Shown: positions 9,401 to 16,931 of the stretch, one piece after another
Layout: every line of letters starts with the position of its first letter
How positions within the stretch are numbered: the stretch's first letter is position 1
Assembly: GCA_040776805.1 (NCBI GenBank)
Contig: JAXGZS010000009.1
Span: forward strand, 1-34,869
Origin: UBA7702 sp040776805
Lineage (GTDB): Bacteria; Bacillota; Dehalobacteriia; UBA7702
Reading direction: 5' to 3'
Length of the DNA stretch: 34,869 bases
Position numbers and translations under genes: made by a program
Notes under the pieces: model-generated
Databases searched by the model: none
Told to the model about the DNA's origin: nothing
Seen by the model: the letters and a program-made list of their open reading frames with translations, nothing else

Positions 9401-10031
9401 CTCCCGAAAGACGCATGATGTCGGCCCGCTCTTCATCCAGCGCGGCTTTGATTTCCCGCAGGCGCAGAAAGTCATAGCCATTGCCGCATAGATCCCGCAT
9501 CATGATATTCAGCTTGAGAAAGGGCAATTCTCCCGGCGGACTGAGCGTATTAAAATGGTCGCGGGTATCCTCGCCATATTTCAACTGGATTTCCCACTCG
9601 CTTTTTAATGTGGTACCAAGCTCGCTTAGATTTTTCAAGTAATTGTTGGAGCCGCCGGTCGTGCGCCCGGTGAGTTGCTGCATGGCAGCGGCGTAGAATT
9701 CACATTGTAGCAGGCCATTCCGGATGCCAGTGGCCGCGGCGCGCATTCCGACGCTGTACTCACGTAGCGTATCGGCATATGTCCGGATGAGGGCGGTGCG
9801 GGCCGTCCAATTGATGGAGCCGTCTTGCTTGAAAGCGTCACTGCTGAAAAGCGGGCTTAGGACGCTGTTGAGCGGATCGCTGCTTTCGTTCTTCGTCAAA
9901 AAGCCCCGGGCATCGTATGCCTGCGCATCGTACCAGTTAAGGGCATTCAGCTCGTTTTCCAGACGCTTGAACTCAGCGTCCTGTTCCAGTACGAAGTCGA
10001 ATGCCAGTTCATAGTTGTTTTGCAGCTCCAA
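6486..10031 (-). CDS. SLH-domain surface protein with Ig-like repeats (C-terminal part)
   Basis: An 1181-residue open frame, much richer in G+C than its neighbours. Order: a helical region (about 1-320); a Big_2-like Ig domain (about 330-400, ending GVVTGIADGIATITA); a second one (about 405-485, VTVSPTATSVKKGG, then TLTVTATS); two copies of a longer repeat containing YSLDGGNDW/YSADAGANW and RVKATG (about 490-790); a domain with VRISIPYTP and FRVNHFSHY; then three S-layer homology domains (about 1000-1181: FKDV..WYGKAVNF, FSDA..WYTGYLAA, and a final TRAQMAQVLFNLLGK). SLH triplets anchor proteins to pyruvylated cell-wall polymers. The ORF lacks a signal peptide, and its frame is open back to an in-frame TAA at 10092-10094. 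It was probably the C-terminal part of a secreted protein whose export signal lies near 11742. The start given (TTG) is arbitrary. Confidence 0.85.
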   Translation of the reverse strand: MELQNNYELAFDFVLEQDAEFKRLENELNALNWYDAQAYDARGFLTKNESSDPLNSVLSPLFSSDAFKQDGSINWTARTALIRTYADTLREYSVGMRAAATGIRNGLLQCEFYAAAMQQLTGRTTGGSNNYLKNLSELGTTLKSEWEIQLKYGEDTRDHFNTLSPPGELPFLKLNIMMRDLCGNGYDFLRLREIKAALDEERADIMRLSGDAFTAKITHYQNMANFTGYSPIPAYQGTPMSMVNTRSFTWDEAATFYYTHFWGSGEGIIGDMTRKKNAGFVPAESLRGLSGGDRGGIALMAADAYDLSLAVGGSYDLSEEIYILPRNATEQDVLWDSSNHDIAGVDENGVVTGIADGIATITARAFDTPSTGSEAFTQTVVFQVGDGTPEPGITEVTVSPTATSVKKGGTQTFTATVAGYGVSDDTVTWSVTGGVAGTDIGLFGLLTVASNETAETLTVTATSNEDNSKTGTATVTVTEVTAAAPNTSFSFDGANAGKLMGTTTRMKYSLDGGNDWTACTAGNTDLSGMIGGITAKNDIKVKDIGDGSTTESEVQTIHITRAATPSLTPTQPSTIGGSGSIPMTAAHEYRADSGSTWTSASGTTTLPAGTYLVRVKATGTVLASDHQSITLTAYTGFAETTPTAVVDYAAEKLTGLAANKSYAVNGTNFTADTSGKIGIANAWFGAAISLVKKGDGVTTNDSAVQSLSLTARPAAPACAVTQPSASSATGSISGIKASMEYSADAGANWSDGNDQNVTGLAPGTVLIRVKATGSAPAGMSQRITITAYNVTPPPAYKANVNIGGSGGKTLPVTVDESKNTASVEANSGLLSTKGTAVTMPSIPGVNAYAVSIPIPDLATVDAQGTLTLVTGAGSVTVPSNMLTRVAGAKGDIAKITIGDGNRSTLPAEVKAALGDRPLIRLTLSIDGKQTDWSNPDAPVRISIPYTPTAAEQESPDNIVVWYIAGTGDVVTIPNGRYDEAAGTVTFRVNHFSHYAAAYHKVNFKDVASGAWYGKAVNFIAAREITKGTGGDNFSPNAKLTRSEFIVMMMRAYGIAPDENPGDNFSDAGNTWYTGYLAAAKRLGIAKGIGNNRYAPGEQISRQEMFTLLYRTLQVLGDLPSGISGKTLSDFTDAAEISSYAREPMALLVETGVVSGSDGKLLPAGTSTRAQMAQVLFNLLGK

Positions 10032-10091
10032 ATACTGTGACGCGTCACGCTCCGCCTGTTCCAGAGAGACGGTGACCTCCTTTTGGCCGCT

Positions 10092-11742
10092 TTATTCGCG
10101 CCCAAACAGGTAATCTCTCTCTTCCTCATCTATGGCGCCCTGGATGCCATTGCTGTATATCATGATGCCGCCGGAAGCCGGGCGATGCTGCCGGAAACCT
10201 GCATCTTCCCCAGATCTGCCAGCAGGGCATTGCCGCTTTGGAGCTTGTCATTGACATTGTCCTTGATTGTTTGGTACTGATAATAATAATTGTCGCTCAC
10301 ATTGATATTGCCCCCGATATAGGCCAGTACACCCCGGAGCGCCGGCTCAATGGATTCCTTATAATAGGCGGTTTCACTGTCCAGCAGGTTTTCGCAATCC
10401 GCCTTGTATTGTTCCCATGCGGGGATATTGCCATTGCCGCAGGCTATGGCGTCCTCTACGCTTTCGGTCAGCGTCTCGTTAAAATCAAAGAAGCTTAGGT
10501 CGGTGCGGAGCATCTCCGCAGGGCTTTTTCCGGGCAGGGTGTTCATATCCACGCCCTCCGGCCATTGATAAACTTGCAAACTCGCCGTCGCGCTGTCGAT
10601 GATCGTCTGTTTATGCCCGGTGGCAAGGGCGGCCCAGTTGTCGTAGAGCTCCTTCGCCGCATTGTAGGCGGCAAGTACATCCTGATAGGCCGCCGCGCTG
10701 TCCGGCTCGGGCGGCTTCGTCTGTCCGGGGTTTTGCGGATCCGGAATGGGATTGATGACGGGCGGTGAAGGTGTGACCGGTGTGTTTATCACCGTGCTTG
10801 CGGCGGTTTCAATACCCTCCTTCTGGGCAGCGGCGTTTTGCGCATAGGCGTCGTTGGCTGTCAGAAGCGCCTGATACGCCGCGTCAAGCTCCGTGCCAAG
10901 TTTGAGGCATTCGGCGTGCGCTGCGTTCGCTGTACGCTCATGGATTTTCATCGCCGCGTCCAGCTCGTTGATAATCTGCGCGGCCTTGTCAACGGTGAGC
11001 GTATCCCCGTCGTTTAGCTCGTCGATAATGCGTTCCTTAATGCCAAAGAGTTGGTCGATATAGTTCCAGAGCTGCTGCGTCCCCTCCATCGGCAAATTGC
11101 CGGAGGGCTTGCTCAGAAGAGCATTGTCCATGATCATCTTCACCAGCTCGCGGAGGTGGCAGAGAACGCTGTAGCGATTTGCTCGCTTTTGAACTTGGTC
11201 AGCTTGGCTGTAGCTTCTTCGCCGATCGTAAACCACGCTTCAAATTCCTGTCTCAGACGCTGATATTCGACCCACTCCGCCAATGCGGGCGAGGCGCCGA
11301 CGGCAGACTGTGAACTGAGAAAGGCGTTTCCCTCACGCTGCGTGAAATAGGCCGTCAACTCCGGATACTCCCTTGCGCCGATGCGGGAACGCCATATCTG
11401 GCCGGCTTCCGCCCAGCCGGTATACGCACGGCTCCATTTGCATATATTATCGGCGTTCTCCTTGCCAAAGTGCTCTTTTAAATTGCGATAGTAAATGTTG
11501 TAGCTTTCCGTGAGCTTTTTTCTGTCGCTATTGCTCATCTTCTCCCAAAGCATCTGGTTGAATTTCGCGGAAAGCTGGTCGCTGCGAAGCTGTTCACCCG
11601 CCGATCATAGACTACATACTTTTCCCAGGAAAGGGTGAGTCCGTCGCCGACGATTCTCTCGCCGGCGCCGCAGCGCCGTGGTGGGCAACAGGGTCAATGC
11701 TGCGCAGAGTGTCAATAATACCGCAATCATCTGTTTTTTCAT
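10092..11742 (-). pseudogene. N-terminal portion of the surface protein: signal peptide and helical domain, multiply frameshifted
   Basis: Starts at ATG 11742 with G-rich AGGGGGG upstream and a clear signal peptide (MKKQMIAVLLTLCAALTLL). After it the frame changes near 11,670, picking up as ERIVGDGLTLSWEKYVVYD. It changes again near 11,152 (a CCC-to-CC loss restores SATSRELVKMIMDN) and near 10,190 (one base restores LPGGIMIYSNGIQG). It ends YLFGRE at TAA 10092-10094. The product would be about 550 residues, mostly alpha-helical, Ala/Asn/Tyr-rich, with a Pro-rich hinge (TPVTPSPPVINPIPDP). The downstream SLH part continues in the same frame after the TAA. An AAAAGGAGGT sequence follows the TAA (10084-10075) but has no ATG or GTG at good spacing. 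This is either one degraded gene, two genes in an operon, or intact sequence with indel errors. Confidence 0.65.
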
Positions 11743-12048
11743 TTTACTTTCCCCCCTATACTCACAAATGATTTTCGTGTTCAAACGCTCTTTCAGATAA
11801 TTTGCGGCCTCCTCGAAGGCGGTCTCTGTCTCGAAGACGCCGGTGTATGCCGTGTCCCGCGCCTGGATCTCCAGTTCCGGGTATCTTCTCTCGGTCAGCG
11901 TGACCGAGAGGATTTCTTCTTGTTCCAGAGCGATCCGTCCCGCGCTCTCATCTTTAATGGGAATCAGGAACAGGCCTCTCTTCCCGGCTTCCAGGCGGTA
12001 GGTGGTTTTTTCAAAAAAACCCGTTTTCATCCGCAGAATGAGTTCCAT
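11740..12048 (-). CDS. Small hypothetical protein upstream of the surface gene
   Basis: About 100 residues from the ATG at 12048, chosen because GAGGTG lies 6 nt upstream. It begins MELILRMKTGFFEKTTYRLE and has the short beta-strand pattern of a bacterial PH-like domain (RGLFLIPI, ILSVTLTERRYPELEI), ending in a helix (FEEAANYLKERL). As written, it has no stop and reads through a G6 tract (11751-11756) straight into the signal peptide of the next gene. With five G instead of six it would end in TGA overlapping the next ATG (ATGA), the usual arrangement of coupled genes. Family not identified with confidence. Confidence 0.5.
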
Positions 12049-12145
12049 GTGCAACACCTCATTTTCATTATCATTATAAGGGAAAAGTCGCGCCCAGAAC
12101 AATGGGGCGGCGCAATCTGTCAATGACAAAATGATGGCATGATCC

Positions 12146-12722
12146 GTGTCACGGCGTATACCGTCCATCTATTACAGCTCACTGATCAAGAAGCACGGCG
12201 ACTGGGAATATATCGGTGTGTACGCTGACGGGGCGATGATCGGCACCAAGGAATGCCGCGACGAGTTTCAAAGGCTGCTTTCCGACTGCCGCGCCGGACA
12301 CATTGATCTGATACTTACCAAGTCCATCTCCCGCTTCGCGCGAAACACGGTTACTCTGCGGCATGTATGGGAAAAATTACCGCCGAAAGACTACGAGCAC
12401 CGGCATCACATGGGCCTGTGCCATTTACAACACCAAAGGCAAGAAATACTGCGCTTCTAAGCAGATACCGGAGGAAACGCTAAAAGCTGTGACCGCTGAT
12501 ATGCTCGAATTCTGCACCTTCAATGAGGACGCATTCGTTGAGCGTGTTGCCTTTATTACCGTGTTGCCTGACAACGTTTTGGAGTATAACTTCACGAACG
12601 GTCATACGGCACAGGCTACTTGGAAAGACCGCTCACGCTCCAAGAGCTGGACAGAGGAAATGCGGCAGGCGGCGGCAGAGAAAACGTGGAAAAGGAGTGA
12701 AAAGAAGTGTCAAGAGCAATAA
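12146..12722 (+). pseudogene. Large serine recombinase remnant, internally deleted
   Basis: The first piece (to about 12356) matches the resolvase catalytic domain of large serine recombinases: YYSSLIKKHGDWEYIGVYAD, then LILTKSISRFARNTV. It lacks the N-terminal strand with the nucleophilic serine. At about 12,360 the frame and domain change abruptly to the zinc-ribbon/C-terminal part of the same family (TGITWACAIYNTKGKKYC, SKQIPEETL), so the recombinase domain between them has been deleted. The end (KTWKRSEKKC) is typical and overlaps the next recombinase start, as in the tandem recombinase operons of Firmicute integrative elements. It cannot be active. Confidence 0.8.
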
Positions 12723-13105
12723 CGATGAAACCAGCGACCAAGGAGCGCTTTACGGCGCTGCCGACGGCTTCGGTGGCGAGACGCAAAGTGGCTGGGTATG
12801 CCCGAGTTTCCACAGACAGCGAGGAACAGCAGACCAGTTATGAGGCGCAGGTGGACTATTACACACGCTACATCCAATCCCGTGAGGATTGGGAGTTTGT
12901 CGGGGTCTACACCGACGAGGGGATTTCTGCCACGAACACCAAACATCGCTACGGCTCAAACAGATGGTCAAGGACGCCCTTGCTGGGAAGATTGACCTCA
13001 TTGTCACCAAGTCGGTCAGCCGCTTCGCCCGCAACACCGTGGACATCCTCACGACCGTTCACAAGCCAAAGGAGCACAGGCGTAACGGTGGATGTAAATG
13101 AATAA
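12707..13105 (+). pseudogene. Second large serine recombinase, truncated and frameshifted
   Basis: The start is intact: a basic leader, then VAGYARVSTDSEEQQTSYEA, which carries the catalytic serine motif (ARVST), and VGVYTDEGISATNTKHR. Near 12,950 one base is missing; adding a T in GGCTCAAA restores the frame. The next frame continues KQMVKDALAGKIDLIVTKSV and SRFARNTVDILTTV. The gene stops around residue 130, where such recombinases normally exceed 500 residues, and a terminator-like hairpin follows. It is a scar of an integrative mobile element, probably the one that brought the nearby cargo genes. Confidence 0.8.
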
Positions 13106-13120
13106 GGTTGAAAACAAACG

Positions 13121-13150
13121 AGGCACTCTACGGGTCAGCGTAGGGTGCCT
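13121..13150 (+). terminator. Hairpin after recombinase remnant
   Basis: Arms AGGCACTCTACG (13121-13132) and CGTAGGGTGCCT (13139-13150) pair with one G-U wobble around a 6-nt loop, followed by TGCTTTAT. The T-tract is short, so strength is uncertain. It may also terminate the convergent lnu gene from the other side. Confidence 0.6.
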
Positions 13151-13198
13151 TGCTTTATCTCGTGTTCAAACTTGAGAACAAAATTAGAATTTGCTCAG

Positions 13199-13693
13199 TT
13201 ACTTGTATTCATTCGGAATAGGAATATTAAACCTCTCGCACAAAAGTCTTACATCATGAACATCATTTTCATCATGCTCATATCCCAGGTGAAATAAAAC
13301 TTGATCTTCGGCACCAATACACTTTACCACTTTATCACCTATTTTCCCAATACCGCTGAATACACTTGAGGGATATGTTTCTCCCTCAAAAATAAGGTAT
13401 CCTTTTTCGTTAAACTCAAATATATGAAGATCAATTATCCTGTCTTTAGCGTCTTTCCAAACCGTGTGAGAAGTAGTTGTATATGCTTCTTCAATTTCAG
13501 AAAAGCCTTTTTCTTTTATTATATCTATAAATTTTCTTCTATTGATTTTTTCCACAAATAAATCGATATCATTGTGCGCTCTTGTTTCTGTTTCTAATAG
13601 CGCATCAACTCCCCAACCGCCGTCGAGCCAAATATCAATCCCGTTATTGTCTGCATATGAAATTATCTCAACGGCATCCGCTTTATTTACCAT
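13199..13693 (-). CDS. lnu: Lincosamide nucleotidyltransferase (Lnu family, Lnu(C)-like length)
   Basis: A 164-residue enzyme of the kind that adenylylates lincomycin and clindamycin. The nucleotidyltransferase signature is clear near the N-terminus: WLDGGWGVDALL followed by HNDIDLFV, which holds the metal-binding acidic residues. Later IDLHIFEFNEKG and LFHLGYEHDENDVHD fit the family. Length matches small Lnu proteins of the Lnu(C) type, but I cannot fix the allele from memory. GGAGGG lies well placed before the ATG. The gene is intact, AT-rich, and lies next to recombinase scars, so it was probably brought in by a mobile element. A related aminoglycoside-type nucleotidyltransferase is a less likely alternative. 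Confidence 0.85.
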   Translation of the reverse strand: MVNKADAVEIISYADNNGIDIWLDGGWGVDALLETETRAHNDIDLFVEKINRRKFIDIIKEKGFSEIEEAYTTTSHTVWKDAKDRIIDLHIFEFNEKGYLIFEGETYPSSVFSGIGKIGDKVVKCIGAEDQVLFHLGYEHDENDVHDVRLLCERFNIPIPNEYK

Positions 13694-13757
13694 AAAACCC
13701 TCCGTTCAAATTTAAATTATTCGCTTCAATAAACAACATTGTCTGGTGTGCCTTAAT

Positions 13758-14147
13758 TCATTTAGCTTTAACTCCAAATATTGAACCCTCTCTACGATAT
13801 CCAAGTTTTTCGTAATATAGATCGATATCGCTCATAACATAAACGGGTTGATCCGGAAAGTCTTGGCATACCCGTTCCATTAGGCTTTTTCCAATTTGCC
13901 TTCCCCGATGTGTTTTTCTTACGAGCAAATCATATATATAAACACCAAAACTATCATCTTCCCGACAGCGCGCATAACCGCACACAAGCGTTTCATCGCA
14001 AGCTATATAAATTATGCTCGATTCAAGTGCTTTAATATACTTATCACGGCCGACTACCCCATGGTAATCACTCCACTCATCTCCCTCATCAACAAGTAAG
14101 TCAAAAAGTAAGGATTCATCGGCTTTGCTGTATTTTTTAATCTCCAT
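13758..14147 (-). CDS. GNAT-family N-acetyltransferase
   Basis: A 129-residue single-domain acetyltransferase. The acetyl-CoA binding motif A is visible at about residues 75-90 (VRKTHRGRQIGKSLMERV), preceded by the usual beta-strand (VYIYDLL) and followed by the C-terminal strand and helix with YYEKLGYRREG. The substrate is unknown. Its position next to a lincosamide resistance gene hints at small-molecule or drug modification but does not show it. It starts 11 nt after the DUF3788-like gene, with GGCGGTG as ribosome site, so the two are probably cotranscribed. Confidence 0.85.
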   Translation of the reverse strand: MEIKKYSKADESLLFDLLVDEGDEWSDYHGVVGRDKYIKALESSIIYIACDETLVCGYARCREDDSFGVYIYDLLVRKTHRGRQIGKSLMERVCQDFPDQPVYVMSDIDLYYEKLGYRREGSIFGVKAK

Positions 14148-14158
14148 ATATTCACCGC

Positions 14159-14614
14159 CTATTTTATGCTTTTCCTGAAATCAGCCAGCAAGAAAACTGC
14201 CTCAAATATTTCGTCCGAACACAAGTCAAAAACAATAGGAAAGTATTTCAGTTTTCCCATTTGTTGTGAATCCGATATCATTAGCTTAACCTCACTGTCA
14301 AGCGGAAGACTCAATACCTCTGCACGGGCTTTTTCGGGAATATAAATAGTCACCTTGAAAAAGCCGTCCCAAATCGATAGCCAAAAAATAGTTGTTTCAT
14401 TTTGACCGCCTCGAACGCCCCTCCACTTGAAAAGTCCCTTTGCCAACCACGCTTTTCCGTCGTTGTAGTAACGCCAATCTATTTGAATATCGTGGCTTGC
14501 AATTTCGTTGATAAACTTTATATAGGCGTTGTTCGCTTCTCCAAGTGCCTTTGCAATAACATCACTTGACGGTGCGATATCAGGATTTCTGAGCATTTGT
14601 TCCGTACTTTTCAT
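14159..14614 (-). CDS. DUF3788-like protein
   Basis: A 151-residue cytosolic protein. The pattern of an N-terminal 'IAPSSDVIAKALGEA' segment, then IDWRYYNDGKAWLAKGLFKW, and a central W-rich strand (TTIFWLSIWDGFFKVTIYI), fits the DUF3788 family as I remember it. These are small proteins of unknown biochemical role, common near acquired genes in gut Firmicutes and Bacteroidetes. GGGGAG lies before the ATG. It heads a probable two-gene unit with the acetyltransferase. Confidence 0.65.
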   Translation of the reverse strand: MKSTEQMLRNPDIAPSSDVIAKALGEANNAYIKFINEIASHDIQIDWRYYNDGKAWLAKGLFKWRGVRGGQNETTIFWLSIWDGFFKVTIYIPEKARAEVLSLPLDSEVKLMISDSQQMGKLKYFPIVFDLCSDEIFEAVFLLADFRKSIK

Positions 14615-14689
14615 GCCAATAAACTCCCCAATTCTGTTTTCAGCATAGTATCAGCAGTATCCCATTTTACTGCTCAAATATAATCATCA

Positions 14690-15100
14690 TTATGCCGGCT
14701 TAATGATTCCTTCTTCAAACAGAGCTTCAAATGTATTTACTGCCCCGCCATGCTCAACAATCTTTCCATCAATCAGCTTATCAATATCAACACCTGTCAT
14801 CCGCAGCTTTTTGCCAGTGGGCTTCATGCCCAGCCACTCACCCAGATGTGTACCCTCCATAATAAATTCTGAGATTACTGTATCGCCGTCAGTGTATTGG
14901 CGAATAATTTTCATTTTCAAATCTGGGTAAGTTTTCCGAACTTCAATCATATGTTGTTTCATACCCTCTATACCTACCGGAATAATTCTTTCACCTATTC
15001 TTACAATACAGTTATCTGCAATGTAATCAGAAAGTTCATCAATCAAGTTGTTTGAAGTGATATATTCATAAAAATGTTTAATTATTTTCATATTATCCAT
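14690..15100 (-). CDS. SnoaL-like ester cyclase family protein
   Basis: A 136-residue protein with the SnoaL/NTF2-like pattern: an N-terminal helix (IIKHFYEYIT), GIEGMKQHMIEVRKTYPDLK in the middle, then ISEFIMEGTHLGEWLGMKPT and GKKLRMTGVDIDKLIDGKI. The 'G.H.G.......P.TG......G.D' series is typical of the ester cyclase/SnoaL-like polyketide cyclase group. In bacteria without polyketide genes, such proteins are usually of unknown role. AAAGGAG precedes the ATG. It is transcribed in the same direction as its neighbours but separated by gaps of 75 and about 290 nt. Confidence 0.8.
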   Translation of the reverse strand: MDNMKIIKHFYEYITSNNLIDELSDYIADNCIVRIGERIIPVGIEGMKQHMIEVRKTYPDLKMKIIRQYTDGDTVISEFIMEGTHLGEWLGMKPTGKKLRMTGVDIDKLIDGKIVEHGGAVNTFEALFEEGIIKPA

Positions 15101-15388
15101 GCCAATACTGCTCCTTTCATCTGGTGCGCTTTTTTTACAATCACACCTTTTCCAATTCTGATTTTATTAGCTTATTTTGATCTTATCTGTATGATACTTT
15201 ATTTGCAATTGAGGTTGAAACGATTCATGCCAAATATCAACACAGGGATCAGTTTGCCATTCATCCCCTGCAAACCTATGGTTTTCCATCAAATTCGAAC
15301 GTGAAATGAATGTTGTGGTTGCCGAGCTGCTTGACTGCATCACTTTTAGCATAAGCTTGCCGAATTGCCTGTGATCGCTTTTTTTGTG
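15101..15388. other. Intergenic stretch without a recognisable gene
   Basis: About 290 bp between the cyclase start and the FMN reductase stop. A 61-codon open frame on the minus strand (15167-15352) has no family resemblance and no good ribosome site. Another frame over the same bases shows a short piece (SDAVKQLGNHNIHFTFEF) before stops, so this could be a decayed gene. The cyclase promoter must lie here, but I see no consensus one. Confidence 0.4.
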
Positions 15389-15985
15389 TTATTGAATTCG
15401 CTTAGTTATAAAGCTCAGAAAAGCATTCGCTTGTTTTTCAAAGTATGGATAGCTTGCTTTAAGTGTCAGCTTGCCATCGCTGTCAAGTTGTTGCATAGCG
15501 TTAGGAATAGTGAGACGAGGCACGTTCATAACATCCATGTTCAAAAAACTGATGAGTGTAACAAGATGGTCCTGGGCCATGCTTGTCCCGGTCATTGCAG
15601 GAGAAATCCCGCTTATGGCGGTAGGTTTTCCTGCAAGAACCTGCGGCTCTTGATCGCTGATCGGGCGGGATAGCCAGTCGATGAGGTTCTTCAAAACGCC
15701 CGGGAAAAAGTGATTATATTCCGGCGTGAAAAACCATATCCCATCTGCGGACTTCACTGCATCACGAACGCGTTTTACAGCTTCAGGTGCGGGGTATTCA
15801 ATGTCCTGATTCATTAATGGTACGTCCTGATATTCAAGCAGTTCAAAATCAGCCCGATCCCCAATGAGTGCTTTTGCTGCTAATGCCAATTGTCGGTTAT
15901 ATGATTCTTTTCGCAGAGAACCAACAACGGCTACTATCTTTATTCTTTTTAATATGATGTACTCCTCTCTGTATCGTATCCTCAA
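15389..15985 (-). CDS. NADPH-dependent FMN reductase (flavodoxin-like)
   Basis: About 185-198 residues of the NADPH-dependent FMN reductase/azoreductase family. The FMN phosphate-binding loop is GSLRKESYNRQLA near the N-terminus, the second flavin-contact motif is FTPEYNHFFPGVLKNLIDWL, and PTAISGISPAMTGTSMAQ follows as usual. Such enzymes reduce flavins, quinones or azo compounds in the cytosol. The start is uncertain. A TTG at 15985 overlaps the pirin stop (TTGA), while AGAGAGGAG lies slightly further down before KRIKIVAVVG without an ATG. It is clearly coupled to pirin. Confidence 0.85.
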   Translation of the reverse strand: MRIRYREEYIILKRIKIVAVVGSLRKESYNRQLALAAKALIGDRADFELLEYQDVPLMNQDIEYPAPEAVKRVRDAVKSADGIWFFTPEYNHFFPGVLKNLIDWLSRPISDQEPQVLAGKPTAISGISPAMTGTSMAQDHLVTLISFLNMDVMNVPRLTIPNAMQQLDSDGKLTLKASYPYFEKQANAFLSFITKRIQ

Positions 15986-16821
15986 TAGGAAATCTTATCT
16001 TGTATAAATGTTCCTTTTTTCAAATCATCAAACGCTTTATTCAATTCTTCCTTAGTGTTCATGACAATAGGACCACCCCAAACCACCGGTTCGGATAGGA
16101 TTGTCGAACTAATAAATAACACTTGTGCAGCTTTGTCTGTTGCCTTTATCTTAACATGGTCACCGGAGGTAAGTTTGACCGCTGTCTTTTCTTTTACCAA
16201 CTCGCCTGCGATATATGCGTCCCCTAAGAGTGTGAACACCATTACAGAACGCGCATTATCGGTATTCACGACAATAGAAGCATTAGGGTTGAGATGGATA
16301 TCGTAATAATTTAGCGGAAGGTATTTGCTTAAATATCCTTTTCTTCCTTCAAACTCACCTGCGAGCAGTCTCAGCTTTCCGTTCTCAATTTCAATTTCTT
16401 CAATTTCAGAATTCTTGATACTGTGATAAGCCGGCGGAACCATTTTGTCCTTTGCGGGAAGATTCAGCCAAAGCTGTACACCAAGCATCCGCTCGGCAGC
16501 TGGCAATTTCTCTTCATGCATAATACCTGAACCCGCTGTCATCCATTGAACTTCTCCATCACCAATCGTATCTTCATTCCCTAAGCTGTCCTTATGAGTC
16601 ATAAACCCACGATACACATAACTGATTGTCTCGATACCCCTGTGCGGATGCATGGGGAACCCCGCTGTATAATCATCAGGATTTTTGCTGTCAAAGGAAT
16701 CGAGCATTAATATCGGATCGAATTCCTGAACAGTTCCGTTTCCTAATACTCTAACCAAATTTACTCCTGCACCATCCTGCGTTCTAAAGCCTGTAACCTG
16801 TTGCTTAATTTTTCTTTCCAT
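15982..16821 (-). CDS. Pirin family protein (bicupin)
   Basis: A 279-residue pirin. The N-terminal cupin metal site is complete: MHPHRGIETISYV provides the two histidines and GIMHEE the third histidine and the glutamate. The C-terminal Pirin_C cupin (about 170-279) contains YIAGELVKEKTAV and ends in the VVWGGPIVMN motif. Bacterial pirins act as quercetinase-like dioxygenases or redox-sensing partners. Pairing with an FMN reductase suggests quinone or oxidative stress handling. GAGGAGGT is an excellent ribosome site. A 10-bp palindrome lies just upstream and may be an operator. Confidence 0.92.
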   Translation of the reverse strand: MERKIKQQVTGFRTQDGAGVNLVRVLGNGTVQEFDPILMLDSFDSKNPDDYTAGFPMHPHRGIETISYVYRGFMTHKDSLGNEDTIGDGEVQWMTAGSGIMHEEKLPAAERMLGVQLWLNLPAKDKMVPPAYHSIKNSEIEEIEIENGKLRLLAGEFEGRKGYLSKYLPLNYYDIHLNPNASIVVNTDNARSVMVFTLLGDAYIAGELVKEKTAVKLTSGDHVKIKATDKAAQVLFISSTILSEPVVWGGPIVMNTKEELNKAFDDLKKGTFIQDKISY

Positions 16822-16844
16822 TAGTTTTACCTCCTCAAACTTTC

Positions 16845-16854
16845 AACTATAGTT
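16845..16854. promoter_or_regulatory. Palindrome AACTATAGTT upstream of pirin, possible operator
   Basis: A perfect 10-bp palindrome 24 nt before the pirin start, within an imperfect longer symmetry. Pirin and FMN reductase operons are often controlled by HxlR or MarR regulators with such sites. No regulator gene is in the window, so this is a weak inference. Confidence 0.3.
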
Positions 16855-16931
16855 TGTTTCATTGCTGCGGATGCTGCATTTATTTGTCGACATCCAACCT
16901 GACCACACAACCCTGTCCAAATTAAAAAAAC

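Noticed and set aside
15167..15352. 61-codon minus-strand frame between the cyclase and FMN reductase
   Set aside because: No ribosome site, no recognisable family, and an alternative frame looks equally gene-like; at best a decayed remnant.
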